Of a stretch of 64,000 bases of DNA, positions 12,487 through 25,429 are shown in pieces. Numbering within the stretch: the first letter of the stretch is position 1; every line of letters starts with the position of its first letter. Under the pieces are notes generated by a model. The model saw nothing but the letters and a program-made list of their open reading frames with translations. It did not search any database and had not been told where the DNA came from. The position numbers were made by a program, and so were the translations under genes. Source of the DNA: Vanilla planifolia (lineage: Eukaryota; Streptophyta; Magnoliopsida; Asparagales; Orchidaceae); contig CM043865.1 of assembly GCA_023846275.1 (NCBI GenBank), positions 6,498,068-6,562,067 of the forward strand, written 5' to 3'.

Positions 12487-15469
12487 CATACAAAACTTAT
12501 ATATATTCAAAACAAATTTAAAATTATTGGTTACAAAGAATGATTCAATTTATGTTTGAGTTTGAAAACTCATTCTATTGTATTACTTTTTATTAAATAT
12601 TTCAAAATAATAAAAAATATTTTATCAAAATATTTTCACAAGTTTCTTTTGTCAATAATCTTTAATATATTATACTTGTTTATCTCTTAATAAGATAATC
12701 TTTTATTCGTAAAAGATTTTTATTGTCTTTATCATAATAAGAAGCATCAATTCTATTGGTAATATCACATAAAGTTATGAAGAAACATTCTCACATGCTC
12801 GAAGAGTATGCACCTCATCCTAATCTTTTTGAGAAATTTTTATCTCCATTGTTAATTTGAAAGACTTTATTTAAGAAACTGCATTATGGTAAATATCAGA
12901 TCTCTTTGGTATTCCCTTGAAAGACCCTACTAAAGAAGTGACAATAATATATTTGATGTGCTATAGTTCTTACCCAAGAACATACTAATATATGACATCA
13001 AAGGACAAAGAGGATAATGATGCATGGATATTTTGTAGATTTTTCTTTGAGTTTAGGACTCCTAAAATAATAGAGTGGCCTAAGAATTGCAGTTAAATGC
13101 TAGAATTAGAGATACAAAAACCAGCTTACCTAATGCAATAATAAAAAATAAAAACATTACTAAAAGTTGAATTAAGACTAAAAATAATTTTGAAGAAAAA
13201 AACTAGAAATAATAAATGGAAGGATAGATAAAGAATTAGTCCACTAAAATTAAGAGAATATCTTAATTATTCTAATAATACATTTATAAAAATTTGGTGA
13301 ATCACAAAATACAATAGTGACGTTTAAGTAGTTGAAACTTAATTAAACAATCTCAAAATAAAAAGTATTTAACATAAAATTTTGAAGTAACCAATTAAAG
13401 ATTAATTTTACAAAATTTTCTTAAATTGTGTGCAAATTTTCTTTAAAGTTTTTCTTAGTAAAGAATAAAGCACAAAAATTGTGGAAAATATGCTAAGATT
13501 TTTCTTAATAAAGTTTATAATTTTAGGAATTCAATTGATAAATATTTATTTAAAAAATAGATGGTTTCAAAATCTTATTATTTTAAAATTGTTCTTTTCT
13601 CAAAGAAATAAACCATCATCATAATCCAAATCTTTAAGATATTGAACATGAAAAGTGTATATGAAATGAAGATTAAATTTGAGGTGTAATGATTATTCAA
13701 ATATATTTGCTTATCAAAATAATTATTCAAGCTTAAACTAGAGCTAATGCAAGAAATTGAATCAAACAAAGAAATTCAAATGCTCAAAATGATGACTCAT
13801 CTTGACCTTTAATTTAGAATAACTTGGCCTTATATTTGCCAATTCTTTGAACACAATGACTTAAATTTTCATTAATTTGGAGCATCATCAATAACATCTC
13901 TAAGAGGTATCAAAAGAAGTGGTTCATCTATATTCATCAAGAATTGATCTCCTCCATTGCTTGGTTGAAAAAAAACTATATTAACTCTTAAGATAAGGGT
14001 GCATATAATCAATGTGAGCAGAGGGTGTATAAAATATTAAATAATTCAAAGAAAAAAAGATAATATGTAATTTGTTTCACATTAGAGTCTCAAGAACTTC
14101 ATATAATATAATATTACTTATTATACAATATAGTTGATTCAAATAAAAAATATCAAAACCACATTAGAATGTTTAAGTAATAAAATATTATTGATTTATA
14201 TGTCTTGATATGTCACATAATACAATTAATGAATATGCATAGTAGAGATATTAAACATTTTATCTGCACTAATTTCTATCATAAAATATGATCAATTAAG
14301 TATACATATTGATAATATATGAGAAAAAAAATCTAAAAGCTTCATATGATATATTAATATTCTAATAGATAGTACCCTCAATTTATTATAAGAGTATTGT
14401 ATAGTATTATCTACTTTTTGTATAATATGAACATAACAAAAGTCAAATAATAACTAGTTCAAATGTATTTTAAATACAAAATTAGTTGTTAGAAGAGTTA
14501 TTATATTTCTTTTAGAGGTCTTATAATAACAAACAATATAAATACCCCTCTAATCTCAAGAATAGTATGATGATGATGAGATAAAAAGGTTAATGAAGGA
14601 GAGACAGGAAATTAATAAGAGATTAATAAGAATTTGTTATAATAATCTACTATTATATCTATAAGAGCACATTGAAAAAAAGTGAAAACACTTCATTACA
14701 CTATCAATTTAGTTGAGAAAAGAAAGAAAACATCTCAAGCTAAATATTATTTTATATTTTGCATTAAAACCTCGTATACCAAGTGATAACTCTATTTGGT
14801 AATCTATCAAATTGATTATAATTTTTTTGTATATTTAGTTTACAACTAAGTGAGATTATGCTTTACTTTTAGTACTTATATTTTTTCTTTATTTAACTCC
14901 CTACCGTTTAATGTAGAGTGATGTTAAGTTGTGAATGATCATAGACAATCAATGATAAGAGTGATTTGGTTTAGTAGTACTTAAATTTATTGTTTAGAAG
15001 TATATATAAGATTGAGATTAAGTTGAACTACTTAAAGATCTCTTTTCTATTTTATATATTCTTTATTGTTCTCTTTGATTTAATTTAATATATAACTCAT
15101 AAGTGTAGTTTAAAATAGTTGCAAAATCTTAAGAAATTTATCAAAGAAGATAATTTATAAAAAATTATTAAAGTTTTATTTAATGAATTGATTATAAAAT
15201 TTTTTTTAAAGAACTTTAACTATCAATTCACTCTCCTCTTGGTATGCTTCATGTCCTAACAATTATATAGTTTTTTCTAACATTCTTTCCTCGCTACCTT
15301 TCAGATACTTCATTATATTCTAGCATAACATCAAAATATAATGAGTTGACTTACCAAATAAATAGGACCTTAATTTTATGTGTAATTCATTTATTGTGTA
15401 TACAAAATATGAATTTTTTATTTTATAGGTGGAGAATGATCGAATGAGTGCTAATTTAATGAACAATAT
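12487..15469. other. AT-rich intergenic DNA
   Basis: I see no gene or classifiable element. Open frames here, such as 13,769-13,578 on the minus strand, are short and low-complexity. Confidence 0.45.
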
Positions 15470-16120
15470 TTCTTGATTAGCACATATAACTTGCAATCAA
15501 TTTTATTAATAAGTGTTGATCTATGATAACAATTATCCTAAGATTACGATATTGTCTATCACTCCCCTTGGAGTAGGAGCATGTATACCAATGAGTAAAG
15601 GTCTTTTGAATGAACACATCATAATGAACAATGTGACAAACAATTTTAATATGCTTATTCTTTTATAAAAAGTAAAACTGCTTGAATTATAAATAATTTC
15701 TTGGTTGTTATTATTCAAAATCATAAATGTTGTAATTAGCTAGAAGAATTTTTTATTGCATCATTTCATATGTAAAGTGGGCCATAGCTTTAATGTTTAA
15801 AGTTAATATTTGATTTGATAGTCATAGTTTGCTTCTTGCTTTTGTAATATTTAGGTTTTCACCTATAAAACTAAAATAACTTGAGGTAGGTCTCCTATCT
15901 TCTTTTAAATAAGCATAATCAACATCTTAAAGAGTTTTAACTTTAAATATGCATGCATGGTCATGAAGCCCTTTTGAAGTACCTAATAATTTGGAGTGTA
16001 GTCACATAGTGCTTTCACGTAAAAGTTGATTTTCTAATGAGAAAATAAGCTATTAAAATGACACCCACTAAAATAGATAAGGAATATTTATTTGAAACAT
16101 AGAATCACAAGAAACATCAC
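15470..16120 (-). mobile_element. Ty1/copia fossil, RNase H end of pol
   Basis: On the minus strand, from about 16,100 down to 15,500, the translated frames follow the order of the C-terminal copia polyprotein: a relic of the RILRYLKGT block, the DADYAG / DRRSTSGY block, the SKKQ block and the AEAEF-to-LW block. After these comes the short tail that precedes the 3' LTR. The element is heavily broken, with many breaks spread over several frames. Upstream pol domains could not be traced with confidence. It is an old insertion. Confidence 0.55.
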
Positions 16121-19100
16121 CTAATTAGTGAAAGATATAAGCGTATGTGATTTGTGATTATTGTTTAGAGTGGTAGTGACAAAGGCAAACAAAGGCAATT
16201 AGAGAGTGGAAAAAAATCCCAAGTAAATCCAAAATTTATACTTAAACTTCTCTCAAATTTAATTGCTTTAATACTCTAGAAAAGAAGTTAAATCTAAAAA
16301 AATTCTAAGCATAAAAATTTGGCTCTATTTGAGAACTAAATTCTTCAAAATTTCATAGTATTATAAGATATCTTAATATGGCATCTAATAAAATAATAAG
16401 TGCAAGAAAGAATATCTCAACGATTGTAATAATTAAGGATGTAAGAACATGATTACATTTGTTAATAAAATAATCATCCCAAGGGCCCATCTTTGGCTAG
16501 CTTGAGTAGGTTGAAATTGTTTGATATAATAATAAATTGTTGTTAGTGCATTATTTTAATAAATGAAATAGGATAAACCAAACCAATGAACAAATACTTA
16601 AATTTTTGGGTATTTGTCAAATAACTCTATATTCTATATAACAAATCTAGTGAGCTTATACAATTTGGGAATAAAAAACAAATAAAATATGGATAAGTTG
16701 TATATATCTAAACCCTAGATAACTTATTACGCTTTGTTCCAAAGCATATGTCTAAAATACTAAAAGTAGTAAAATGACAAAAAAAGAGTATCTATTAAAA
16801 GAACTTCTAAAATTGAAAGAACTTCTATTGAAAGAATAAACTCAAATGACAAGAATTATAAGATGATATCATATAATCATGTGATCTTATTACACAATTT
16901 ATGTAAATTATCCAATGCAACTTATAGATCACTTAAAAACTTTTGATTGCAATTAGTTATTTTTTTTACAAAGGAAAACATTTTGCACCCTTTACAAATC
17001 ATATGTGAAATCCCATGTGCTATGCATGAATTTGGCCATAACCATATTTATTATATGCATAAATTTATTTCTTACTTTGAAAATTCATAAAAAGTTATTT
17101 TTTCATAAAACATTAATATACTTTGTTTGAACATATTAAAATATGGTATTCAATTTTATAATAATACTATTACAATTTAATCATAAAATGTATATTTTAA
17201 AGTATTCGATAATTATGATCATTTTCTTTCAAAACTTGACCCAATCAACTATGATGTCCAAAACATTGAGATCATGTCCAAATTATGTAAAATTTAAAGC
17301 ATGACATATTAATTAAATCATATATAAAGAGTGGATTGAGATAAGTATCATTTATGATACTTTTAATCTTACACACAAAATTCATGGGTCAAGTTAGTGA
17401 ATTGATGTCAAAATTAATAAAAAATATCTACAACATAAAAAAAGGTATTTTCATTTTAGCTCAAAAAATATTCATAAGTTTGCACTAATAATAAAAACAT
17501 TTACTATATAAGTATAACCATTATGTCATTCAGCTAAGTTACTAACTTAAGGCCCAATTCACTAATTTCAATTTTAAATCAATCCAAATTGAATCACAAA
17601 TTAATAATAGTATTTTATGCAAGATTTTAGTTTTTTTCTTGTGCACTTAGAATGATCAATTTCAAAATTTTCTTAGGTTTAGTATGGCCATTAAATTATA
17701 TAAGAAAATTAAGATAAGTCCATGTATCTAATACTCATATTGATTACTAAATTAGAATGTATGACTATTATTCTAAGATTTAAATACAAATTTGGATAAT
17801 TATAATAAATCTTTGGATCAGAAAAGAAAATTATAAATGAGTTGTTATCATTAAAATCAAATGTCCATAATACATATAAATAAACAACCACATCATCAAG
17901 TATAGTGTGTTCATTAGAAATATAGTGTGCTCATTAGAAATTCTTTTTGAGGTAAGGTAATAGATAGTATAAGGTCAAAACTATCAAAAGAGATAGAAAG
18001 CAGTAAAATACAAGCTCAAAGATAATTATTAGAGGAATAAGTTTCCATAGTGGCTCAAGAATGGAATAAGAAAGTGCTCATTCAAAGGATTGAGAAATGG
18101 AGGTTGGATAGGCTCATATAAAAGGCTTTTATGATATAGATTATTTCTCGATAGATATAAGAAAGTGTACATCATAATCTAATTTATTAGGATTATCATT
18201 AATACACTCTCATCTTGAGGTGAAGGAACCATATGGAATTGTTTTCATTTCTCAACTTATGCATTCTTACGAGGGTCAAATAGAAGTCAAATAGCATGTA
18301 TTATTTTTTAATGTCCACCTCACCTTATCGTGTCAAAATATTAACACATTCATCCATAAAGTAGGATGTATACTCCAACACCAAACTTTAATCATTTCTA
18401 GAGTTGAACTTGAGAAGGTCAAAGGTGGAGTAGCTAAAAATAATATATAATAAACAATAAACTTGACAAAATCAAGAAATGTTACTATAGAACTATTTAT
18501 TAGAGAAAGACCTAATCTACTAAATGCAATAGATTTTACTCTCTAAGGACACACGTTGGGGTCAACACCCCTTTAGAAATAATTCTTAAGACTCAATATT
18601 CTTTTCAAAAACCACAAATTTAAGATCCAATCCATCTCAAGGATTGATTGAATTTAGCATTTTCTCTTTCTCTAAATCCTTTCTCTTTCAATATGAGTCA
18701 ACATGCTTTAAGCATACTCTCTTCTATTAATTCTTAGATTCATCAAATTTTCTTGAGCACTCTCAAAACTTTACTTCATTCCTCAATTTCCCTTAGCTTC
18801 ATTACGCTTATTTATAGCTTAAGAACTAAGGAACATGAAACTCAAACTCCTCACTAAAAGTTGAAACAAACTCTTAGATTATTCTAAACTTGAATAGCTA
18901 GGTCTACTGTGTACAACCTTCTTTTGAAATCTTCACCTACTTAACATAAGTGTTGATACATAAAAATATTACTCTTTTTACCCCCTAAGGGACTTCTCAT
19001 GACTTTCTTCTTTTTTGGCCCCACAAGCTCTTAATCTACCTTCATTATTTCTTAAGACCTTTTAATGAAAAACTTTCACAAATCAAATCTTCATCCTTTG

Positions 19101-20260
19101 AGACCAAGCTTTTGACATCAACACCCTCAAAGTTATCCTTGAGTAAACTTAACTTACTCTTGAATACCTTCGAAAAACTTTTTAAAAACAAATATGATCA
19201 ATGATCACTTGATCATTTGCATTAACATGTAATATGTATAAATAATTGAAAAAATATAAGTAAAATTACAACATGTCTTAAAAGTAATTACAATAGTTTG
19301 AATGTCTATGAATAAGCTCTAGTGACTAGAACACAAGCCTAGAGTGATATGGAACCCCTTTAGTAGCCTTAACCTAACTTTAGTTGGTTAACTAGAGATT
19401 TGATTGGTGGATAAAGTATGAAACAAAAGGCCTATATTGATAACTTCAAAATATAATAGATTCTTCAAGTTAGCACACATATAAAAACATGGATGCTTGA
19501 ATATATTGAAAATAGCTAGAAAGTGACATGACTCTTTAGTAGCTAGATGTATCTTTAGTGGTATAGATATGAGAGATTAAGTTCTCTAACCACTCTCGCA
19601 TCAAGTGGTTGGTCATGTCATTAGGATGAAATTAGTTTAAGCATAATTGATAATTGATTCAAATCATATAAAAATTTAGATTGAATTAATAATTTATTTA
19701 TTTTGTATTCCTAATATATGACTCTATAAGTATTCATATTAATTCTCTAATCTATTAATTAATGGATTTTTTAGAATTGACTTAGTCAAATAATGATTTT
19801 TTAAAAGAAGAATTATTTTAGTACTTAAATCAATTGGTTGTCTTTTGAAAACTTTTTAATATAGCATTTTTTTAAAAAATAAAATATGATGAAATTAAAA
19901 TCCAATTTGAGTTAGATTTCAAACCAAATTTCAAGGAGGTTAAAACCACGATACCTTCAATTGGTTCATAGTTCTAATGAAAATTGTGTTTAAATCATCT
20001 TACATGCACCATTGAAACATAAAATGTGTGAAAATATCAAAATCTAATGCTTATAAGAGATAACATTAGAACCTAATATCCTAGATAGATAAAGAAAGTT
20101 ATCACAATTCTAAATATGGAGATTGTTATAGATATTGTAGAAGCCCTTACCATTCTCTTATCCAAGATTGTTATAGAACTTTTAGATAGGTACACTATGT
20201 TGTTAAAGGGAGTAAAAGCATAGATGCAAAAGATATTTCTTATTTAAAAATACTTATAAT
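16121..20260. other. AT-rich intergenic DNA, unclassified repeats
   Basis: No gene supported. Around 18.2-19.2 kb a pyrimidine-rich block with TTATTTATAGCTT-like sequence (read on the minus strand, a TATA-like start) suggests a decayed LTR or promoter, but no partner copy was found. Confidence 0.35.
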
Positions 20261-20269
20261 GAACATAAA

Positions 20270-20480
20270 TCTTATATGTTTTTGGCAATACAATAACAAC
20301 ATTTAGTAAGACATCACAAGAAATCATAGTTCTTTCAATCATTTGAGATTATTTGTACTATTAAATTAGATATTAGATTAAGACCTCAACCAAATGGAGT
20401 AGTTCACAATATGAAAAATAATCTCGATTGCTATTTGTAATAAAAAATTTAATATCTTCAAAGAAAGAATAGAAGTTAAT
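20270..20480 (+). mobile_element. Possible Ty1/copia integrase scrap
   Basis: A short plus-strand stretch resembles the PQQNGVAERMNRT block of copia integrase (here around PQPNGVVHNM). The flanks do not extend the match, and the piece is old and broken. Weak evidence. Confidence 0.25.
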
Positions 20481-21814
20481 AAACCATATTTATAGGTTAA
20501 TAAGTGACATATATAAAAAGTATATGTGAGCTTTTAAAAGGAGTTGATAAATAACCCATTATGTGAGGCATATTGAAGTGTAGAAATTGATGCAACATAA
20601 ATGTTAAAGAAGTATAATAGACAACATGGAGAGGGTGTTGATACATAATAGTAGGCTACCTGGCTTGTCATAGGAGACTAGTAAACAACCTTGGGATGCA
20701 AGGTAAAAAAATATGAAATGAGAGGTAGAAATAATGTAGTTAATTAGTTGCTCTCATATCATATTAAAAAAGTTTGCATGTATTACAAATAAAAAAGTGT
20801 CTGTTTATAAAAAATGATATAATATATATTATTATAAGACAATTATATTTTAGCTCTTGATAATATGTTTTCCTAACTAATTAGCATGGATCCATCACTC
20901 GATGAACATACGCCAATAATTGCATAAATAATATGTCCTTGTTATATTATAATATCATGTGAATTTATTAAGTAATGCAAATACCAAAATACATGTCATC
21001 ATTATTTATATCTTCTAAAATTAAGTTCAATTGAAAATTGATTGTATTACTTAAGTCAAAATGCATGATATGTGATATCTATCACATTTTGAAACAACCA
21101 TTAATAGTCATGAAATGCATAAAAGCCAATACATTAATAATTTCTATTGTTATGTTACTAATTTTTATTGTTGTTCTTGTCATTGCAAAAAGAAAAGTAT
21201 TTAAGATAATATTTCAAACAAAAGCTTCATATTAATTCTACATTTATGACATATTTCATGTAATATTCTCATAAAAAATAAGAATATTTATTTTAAACAT
21301 TTCATACACATTCGCTATCCACTAAATCTACTTTTTAAATTATTTAACATACATAAAATTATATCTTAACCAAATCCTAGTGATTCATCTATTTTTATTG
21401 AAGTTTGTATGATTGATGCCAAAACAACGATTTTTAATTTGATATTGTCTATATAACAAAGTCTATTATAATAATCTCATCAAAATAATAAATATTTGTA
21501 ATAAAAGCATTTTTTAATGTCATTAAAAAATCAACCTCTCTAATTTTTCAGCATAAAATTTTAATTAAACATTTTTTAGAATAAAATAAGAAAAAATAAA
21601 AAAAAATTCGATGAAATAAATCAACAATTTAAGGTTACCAAAGACAAATTTACTGCTTTACAGAAAATTGGCATACAAAAGCGTTGAATATGAGGCAAGA
21701 TAAAATTATTCTGTGTGTGCTGTATAGTAATTTCTCCAAAAGGGCCCATGTTATGCCAGCTGTCATGTGACATCGAGATGCGGCGACTCGTGATGCGTGT
21801 ATCCTTCCATCATC

Positions 21815-21839
21815 ACCGGTCCTTGCCGGTCGTTACCGG
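21815..21839. promoter_or_regulatory. Three phased CCGG cores upstream of the CRF gene
   Basis: ACCGGT (21,815-21,820), GCCGGT (21,825-21,830) and ACCGGG (21,835-21,840) place CCGG cores at 21,816, 21,826 and 21,836. The spacing is exactly 10 bp, about one helical turn. They lie about 510-540 bp upstream of the CRF start codon in a locally GC-rich stretch. They could be a binding site for a multimeric factor. No specific factor is assigned. Confidence 0.35.
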
Positions 21840-22017
21840 GAAGCAGGAATGAGCCAAAACCTTTTGCGCTCCCTCTTCTTTTTATTCAAACCTCCATAAA
21901 AAATCATTAATTATATTCCATGTATGCGACGAGTAAAGCAAATGGGCACAATGGGAAGAAAATTTAATAAAAGCTATTAAACTGCAACGCTCTGCTCCAA
22001 GTGCTTGTCTTTCGTCC

Positions 22018-22107
22018 ATGGTTTCTTCTTCCTTGTTCCTTACCACTCTTCTTGTGGGTGTTGTGGTATTCTTGGTTGAGGAGAAAGAAGACGGTGAGGA
22101 GATTTAG
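22018..22107 (+). CDS. Upstream ORF 1 in the CRF leader (29 aa)
   Basis: ATG at 22,018 opens a 29-codon frame that ends with TAG at 22,105-22,107, about 245 bp before the main CRF start. The predicted peptide has a serine/leucine/valine-rich hydrophobic core followed by an acidic tail (EEKEDGEEI). It lies upstream of a likely leader-intron donor, so it would be in the first leader exon. If translated, it would be expected to lower initiation at the CRF ATG. Nothing shown here proves translation or conservation. Confidence 0.35.
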   Translation: MVSSSLFLTTLLVGVVVFLVEEKEDGEEI

Positions 22108-22119
22108 AAGAAATCTGAG

Positions 22120-22331
22120 GTACTGCTCTCCGGCCTTGTTTCTGTACTTCATTGCATGTCTGTGGAGATTCTTTCTGTTCCTGATCTGTTCATTGTTAGA
22201 AAGGTCTCATGGAGGAGGAATCCAGGCTTTGTTGTTCCTCTTCCCACCAATCTTACATTTGCGTTCGGAGATTCTACTTTCCACTTTTGCTTCTCTGATA
22301 AAAATGTGTTTTTTTTCCCCCTCCAAAACAG
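22120..22331 (+). other. Probable leader intron of the CRF gene
   Basis: A donor CTGAG/GTACTG at 22,119-22,120 and a strong acceptor bound an intron of about 212 nt. The acceptor is a long T/C tract followed by CTCCAAAACAG at 22,321-22,331. The acceptor is the more convincing side, and the donor could be another GT nearby. The main frame has no upstream stop between the acceptor and the ATG, so an N-terminal extension through an alternative exon cannot be fully excluded. Confidence 0.45.
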
Positions 22332-22333
22332 GG

Positions 22334-22348
22334 ATGCGTTCTAGTTAA
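22334..22348 (+). CDS. Upstream ORF 2, four codons, adjacent to the CRF start
   Basis: ATG at 22,334 reads M-R-S-S and stops at 22,346-22,348, leaving four bases before the main ATG at 22,353. It is retained whether or not the leader intron is removed. Such a minimal ORF immediately before the main start would allow only very short-range reinitiation or leaky scanning. Its A-poor, G-rich start context is only moderately favourable. Confidence 0.4.
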   Translation: MRSS

Positions 22349-22352
22349 GACA

Positions 22353-23279
22353 ATGGGACTGCAATGCTTCTTTCCGGTGAAGCGCACCGTTCACGTTGAG
22401 TGGACAACCAAGCTGATAAACCCGGTGAAATCCGTCGTCTCAGGAACTCGCACGATTCGATTATTCTGCGACGACGCGGAGGCCACCGATTCCTCCTCCG
22501 ACGACGATGAATCATGCTTAGGCCGGATACGAGTGAAGAGATATGTGCAGGAGATAAGGTTCGAGGACCGACCAAAAACCGCCTCGCATAAGAAATCCAG
22601 TAATAAGAAGAAGAGGGGTTCTGTATCCGGCGAAAAGCCGCTGCATAAAGACGCAGTGGCTCCGAGGTTCCGCGGCGTTCGACGGCGACCATGGGGGAAG
22701 TACGCAGCGGAGATTCGAGATCCGACGAAAAGGGTTCGAGTTTGGCTCGGAACATACAGCACAGCAGAGGAGGCAGCCCAGGTTTACGACGACGCAGCCA
22801 TTCAGCTCCGTGGCCCCGACGCCACCACTAACTTCTCTCGCACATCTCAATCTCCTCCGCCTCCCCCGCCAGAAAAGGCCAACCTTTCCGTCTCCGGTGG
22901 GTATGAATCCAGCGAGGATTACCACCCCATATCTTCTCCGACTTCCGTCCTCAGAGGATTCCCTTCGATAGCTATTGCCGAGTTGGAGGAGAAGCCTTCC
23001 GACGTGGCTCTCTGTCCGCCGGAGGTTTTCGACGGCGAGCTGATGCAGTTTGCCGAAATGCCTCTTTACAGCGACTTTTTGGACATGAGCACCTCAGAGC
23101 AGAGGATTTTTGAGGCCTCCTCGGTTTCGCGGTTTGAATTCTTCGGCGAGGATTTTGGAATGCTCGGCTCCGGATTTGAGATCAGGACGTCTGCGCAAGA
23201 AGGAGACGATCTCTTCGAAGAGATTGCCGATTTGTTTCCCCTCGACCCGCTTCCGGCCGTTACGGCTTCTACTTTCTGA
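22353..23279 (+). CDS. CRF: Cytokinin response factor (ERF group VI AP2/ERF transcription factor)
   Basis: Predicted nuclear DNA-binding transcription factor of 308 aa, intronless within the coding region. The CRF motif lies near the N-terminus (about residues 8-27, [13 protein letters not shown]...). The TDSSSDDDE signature is at 45-53, basic KKSSNKKK at 80-87, and a full AP2/ERF domain at about 105-161. The AP2 domain shows [19 protein letters not shown], then [13 protein letters not shown], then [17 protein letters not shown]. The SPTSVL motif at 195-200 is a known feature of this group and a putative MAP-kinase site. The C-terminal half is acidic, as in activation domains of the family. 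Family knowledge: CRFs act in cytokinin and stress signalling and bind GCC-box-like DNA. The symbol is family-level only; the exact orthologue is not determined. The ATG at 22,353 is preferred because [10 protein letters not shown] leads directly into the CRF motif. The 5' leader carries two upstream ORFs. Confidence 0.95.
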   Translation: MGLQCFFPVKRTVHVEWTTKLINPVKSVVSGTRTIRLFCDDAEATDSSSDDDESCLGRIRVKRYVQEIRFEDRPKTASHKKSSNKKKRGSVSGEKPLHKDAVAPRFRGVRRRPWGKYAAEIRDPTKRVRVWLGTYSTAEEAAQVYDDAAIQLRGPDATTNFSRTSQSPPPPPPEKANLSVSGGYESSEDYHPISSPTSVLRGFPSIAIAELEEKPSDVALCPPEVFDGELMQFAEMPLYSDFLDMSTSEQRIFEASSVSRFEFFGEDFGMLGSGFEIRTSAQEGDDLFEEIADLFPLDPLPAVTASTF

Positions 23280-24479
23280 ACACCGGTTCGCGCCGTTCTC
23301 GTGTCCCCCGCCGGAAGCCGATTCATCGGCCGATTTTGTAGCAGAAGACAAATGAGTCTTTAATTTTTTTTTTATTTTAAGTTTTGTTTTGTTAAAATTT
23401 CAAATTTGGTGTTTCCTGTTTTCCTTCTGAATCATCCAAACGTGACACGTTTGGATTTTACAGTTGGAATTTTGGTATTTTATGTATTTTGGGTTTCATT
23501 AAAATGATTTGTTTATGACCAACTTGACACTTGGCCTCGCTGCATTGGGTTAGCCATAGCCATTCAATGTTTTTGAGCTTACTTATTGTCGAATTAATTA
23601 TCTTTTATTAATTTAATTATTATTTGGGTGACGGACAAAGGTAACGAACTTGTAAAATGCCCATCTGTTTTCTGAATGAAAATTGTTGGATTAACTCTCT
23701 TTTGTGGAATATTCTTTTTATTTGATTGTTTTTCTTGCTAATATTGTGGTCATTATCACATCAAAAAATTATATCCATAGAGAGAGAAAGAGAGAGAGAA
23801 AATGTAAATGTTACACAATAAAAAATTATTTCTTTAATTTGCATCCCTTTTAATATGATTTTTTAAATTTATTAAAGCAGGCAATTTATAACAATCACTA
23901 ATCAAAACTGAATGAGGTGAACTTAAAAGTATTTTTCAAGCAAAAACAAATACAAGTATTCTTAATGATATATGTAATTAAGTAATCAAAAGAAGTATTC
24001 AAGTACTTTTACATATTTTAGTCCATTAGTTATTAGTTTCAATAACTTTATTTTAAGAAAAATTATTTTAAAGTATCATTTATGAAGTATTTTAGTAGTT
24101 TTATAAGCTATTTTTAAAAAAATATTTGGTCAAAGTAGAACTGTTTTTTAAGGATTTATGTGATAAATTTACATAATCTTTCAAAAGTCTCTATCAAATA
24201 CTATCTGATAGTTTTATTTTAATCTTTGAGTTTCTTATCTAAATTTACACTTCTTTATTTTTAATTACTAAAAATAATAATAATTATTCTTTATAGGTTA
24301 AACCTATATTTCTCAATCCCAATGATACCATCTTATAATAATAATTTTGTAATCTATTGCAAACATTAATTTTTTTTTTCATGTTTAATCATATGAATGT
24401 GATCACAACAATAAAAAATATCTAAAATATTCTTTATAGAATATCTACACCACATCAATGAAAATTTTTGTTCTAGATA
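23280..24479. other. CRF 3' flank and AT-rich intergenic DNA
   Basis: Downstream of the TGA the composition falls back to AT-rich within about 100 bp. A GA-rich microsatellite lies at about 23,780-23,803. No other gene supported. Confidence 0.5.
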
Positions 24480-25370
24480 ATGATAATAATATTTTAAAAT
24501 AACTTATTTAAAGCATTGAAGTCCACCCACATTCTTTGTTTTTTATTATTCTCATTCTCATTTGAGCTATATTGGCTAACTAACTTGCATATTAGATCTT
24601 GGTAATAAATCTAGCATCGAATAATTTATTGATTTCTTCCTTAATCACTTTTTGATACTTTTACAATTTTTTTCTTCTATTGCTTTGGTCAAGTTTCAAA
24701 TGAGATATTCATATGATTATATTATATCTTTTTAATCAATCTTAGGTAGATAAAACAAACTCTATGTGAAGACATCAATATAATCATAAAACAGCTATAT
24801 CAATTTAGCTTTTTCTTCTACACCCATAGAATGCTTACAATAATAATACTATCATCCTCTTCACATATTGACTCATTATAGTACAACTATTCAAATAATA
24901 TAGTCCCATTTTCTCTTTTAGCCAATTCAGACATATGAGCATCTTAGCTCAATATATTCAAGTAAAAGTTTTTGTGATATTGTATATAAGCCATTTTCAT
25001 GAGAAGTTCATGAAAACAATTAATACAAACACATATAATAGAATGATGGTGCACCAACATATAACAAAACTACGCCCTTGTAGTATAGATATGGTCTATC
25101 CAAATTCAAATTATAAGATGATAATGCACAAATAAGAGTTAAATTGATGACATGAGTTATGCTCTCTACATCTTTCTCCATAAAAAATGATAAAAGAGAT
25201 TAATCATTCTAAATCCATCATTCTCCTTAAAGATCCCAATAGTTATTATTCTCTTAAATTTTGAGTTAATTCTTATTTGATCAAAAGCAATTCTAATAAT
25301 GATGTCAATGGAGGTCCACATATACTCCAAAATTTTTCTAACTATTGAGCTAGTCATAATCATATTAATT
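24480..25370 (-). mobile_element. Ty3/gypsy fossil, protease-to-RT segment
   Basis: Read on the minus strand from about 25,370 down to 24,480, the translated frames follow the gypsy pol order. First comes a protease-like segment (a 65-codon frame at 25,363-25,166). Then comes the linker with a DVF/YDY block before RT, and then the start of RT with the WVDFNALNK block, equivalent to the family's VDFRDLNK. The layout fits the Athila/Tat side of gypsy, but that is tentative. The element is truncated and broken in many places, and no LTRs were identified. It is an old insertion. Confidence 0.55.
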
Positions 25371-25429
25371 ACTACTACTCATTCAATGGATTTTCTCTTA
25401 GGAATGATTTTATAGAATTTCTTTATTTA

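Noticed and set aside
22001-22348. 115-codon plus-strand frame before the CRF gene
   Set aside because: It overlaps the leader and its likely intron, has arginine/leucine/phenylalanine-rich content typical of a shifted frame, and no family resemblance.
22345-22925. Several long minus-strand frames over the CRF coding region
   Set aside because: They are shadows of the GC-rich CRF gene; the AP2 domain fixes the plus-strand frame.
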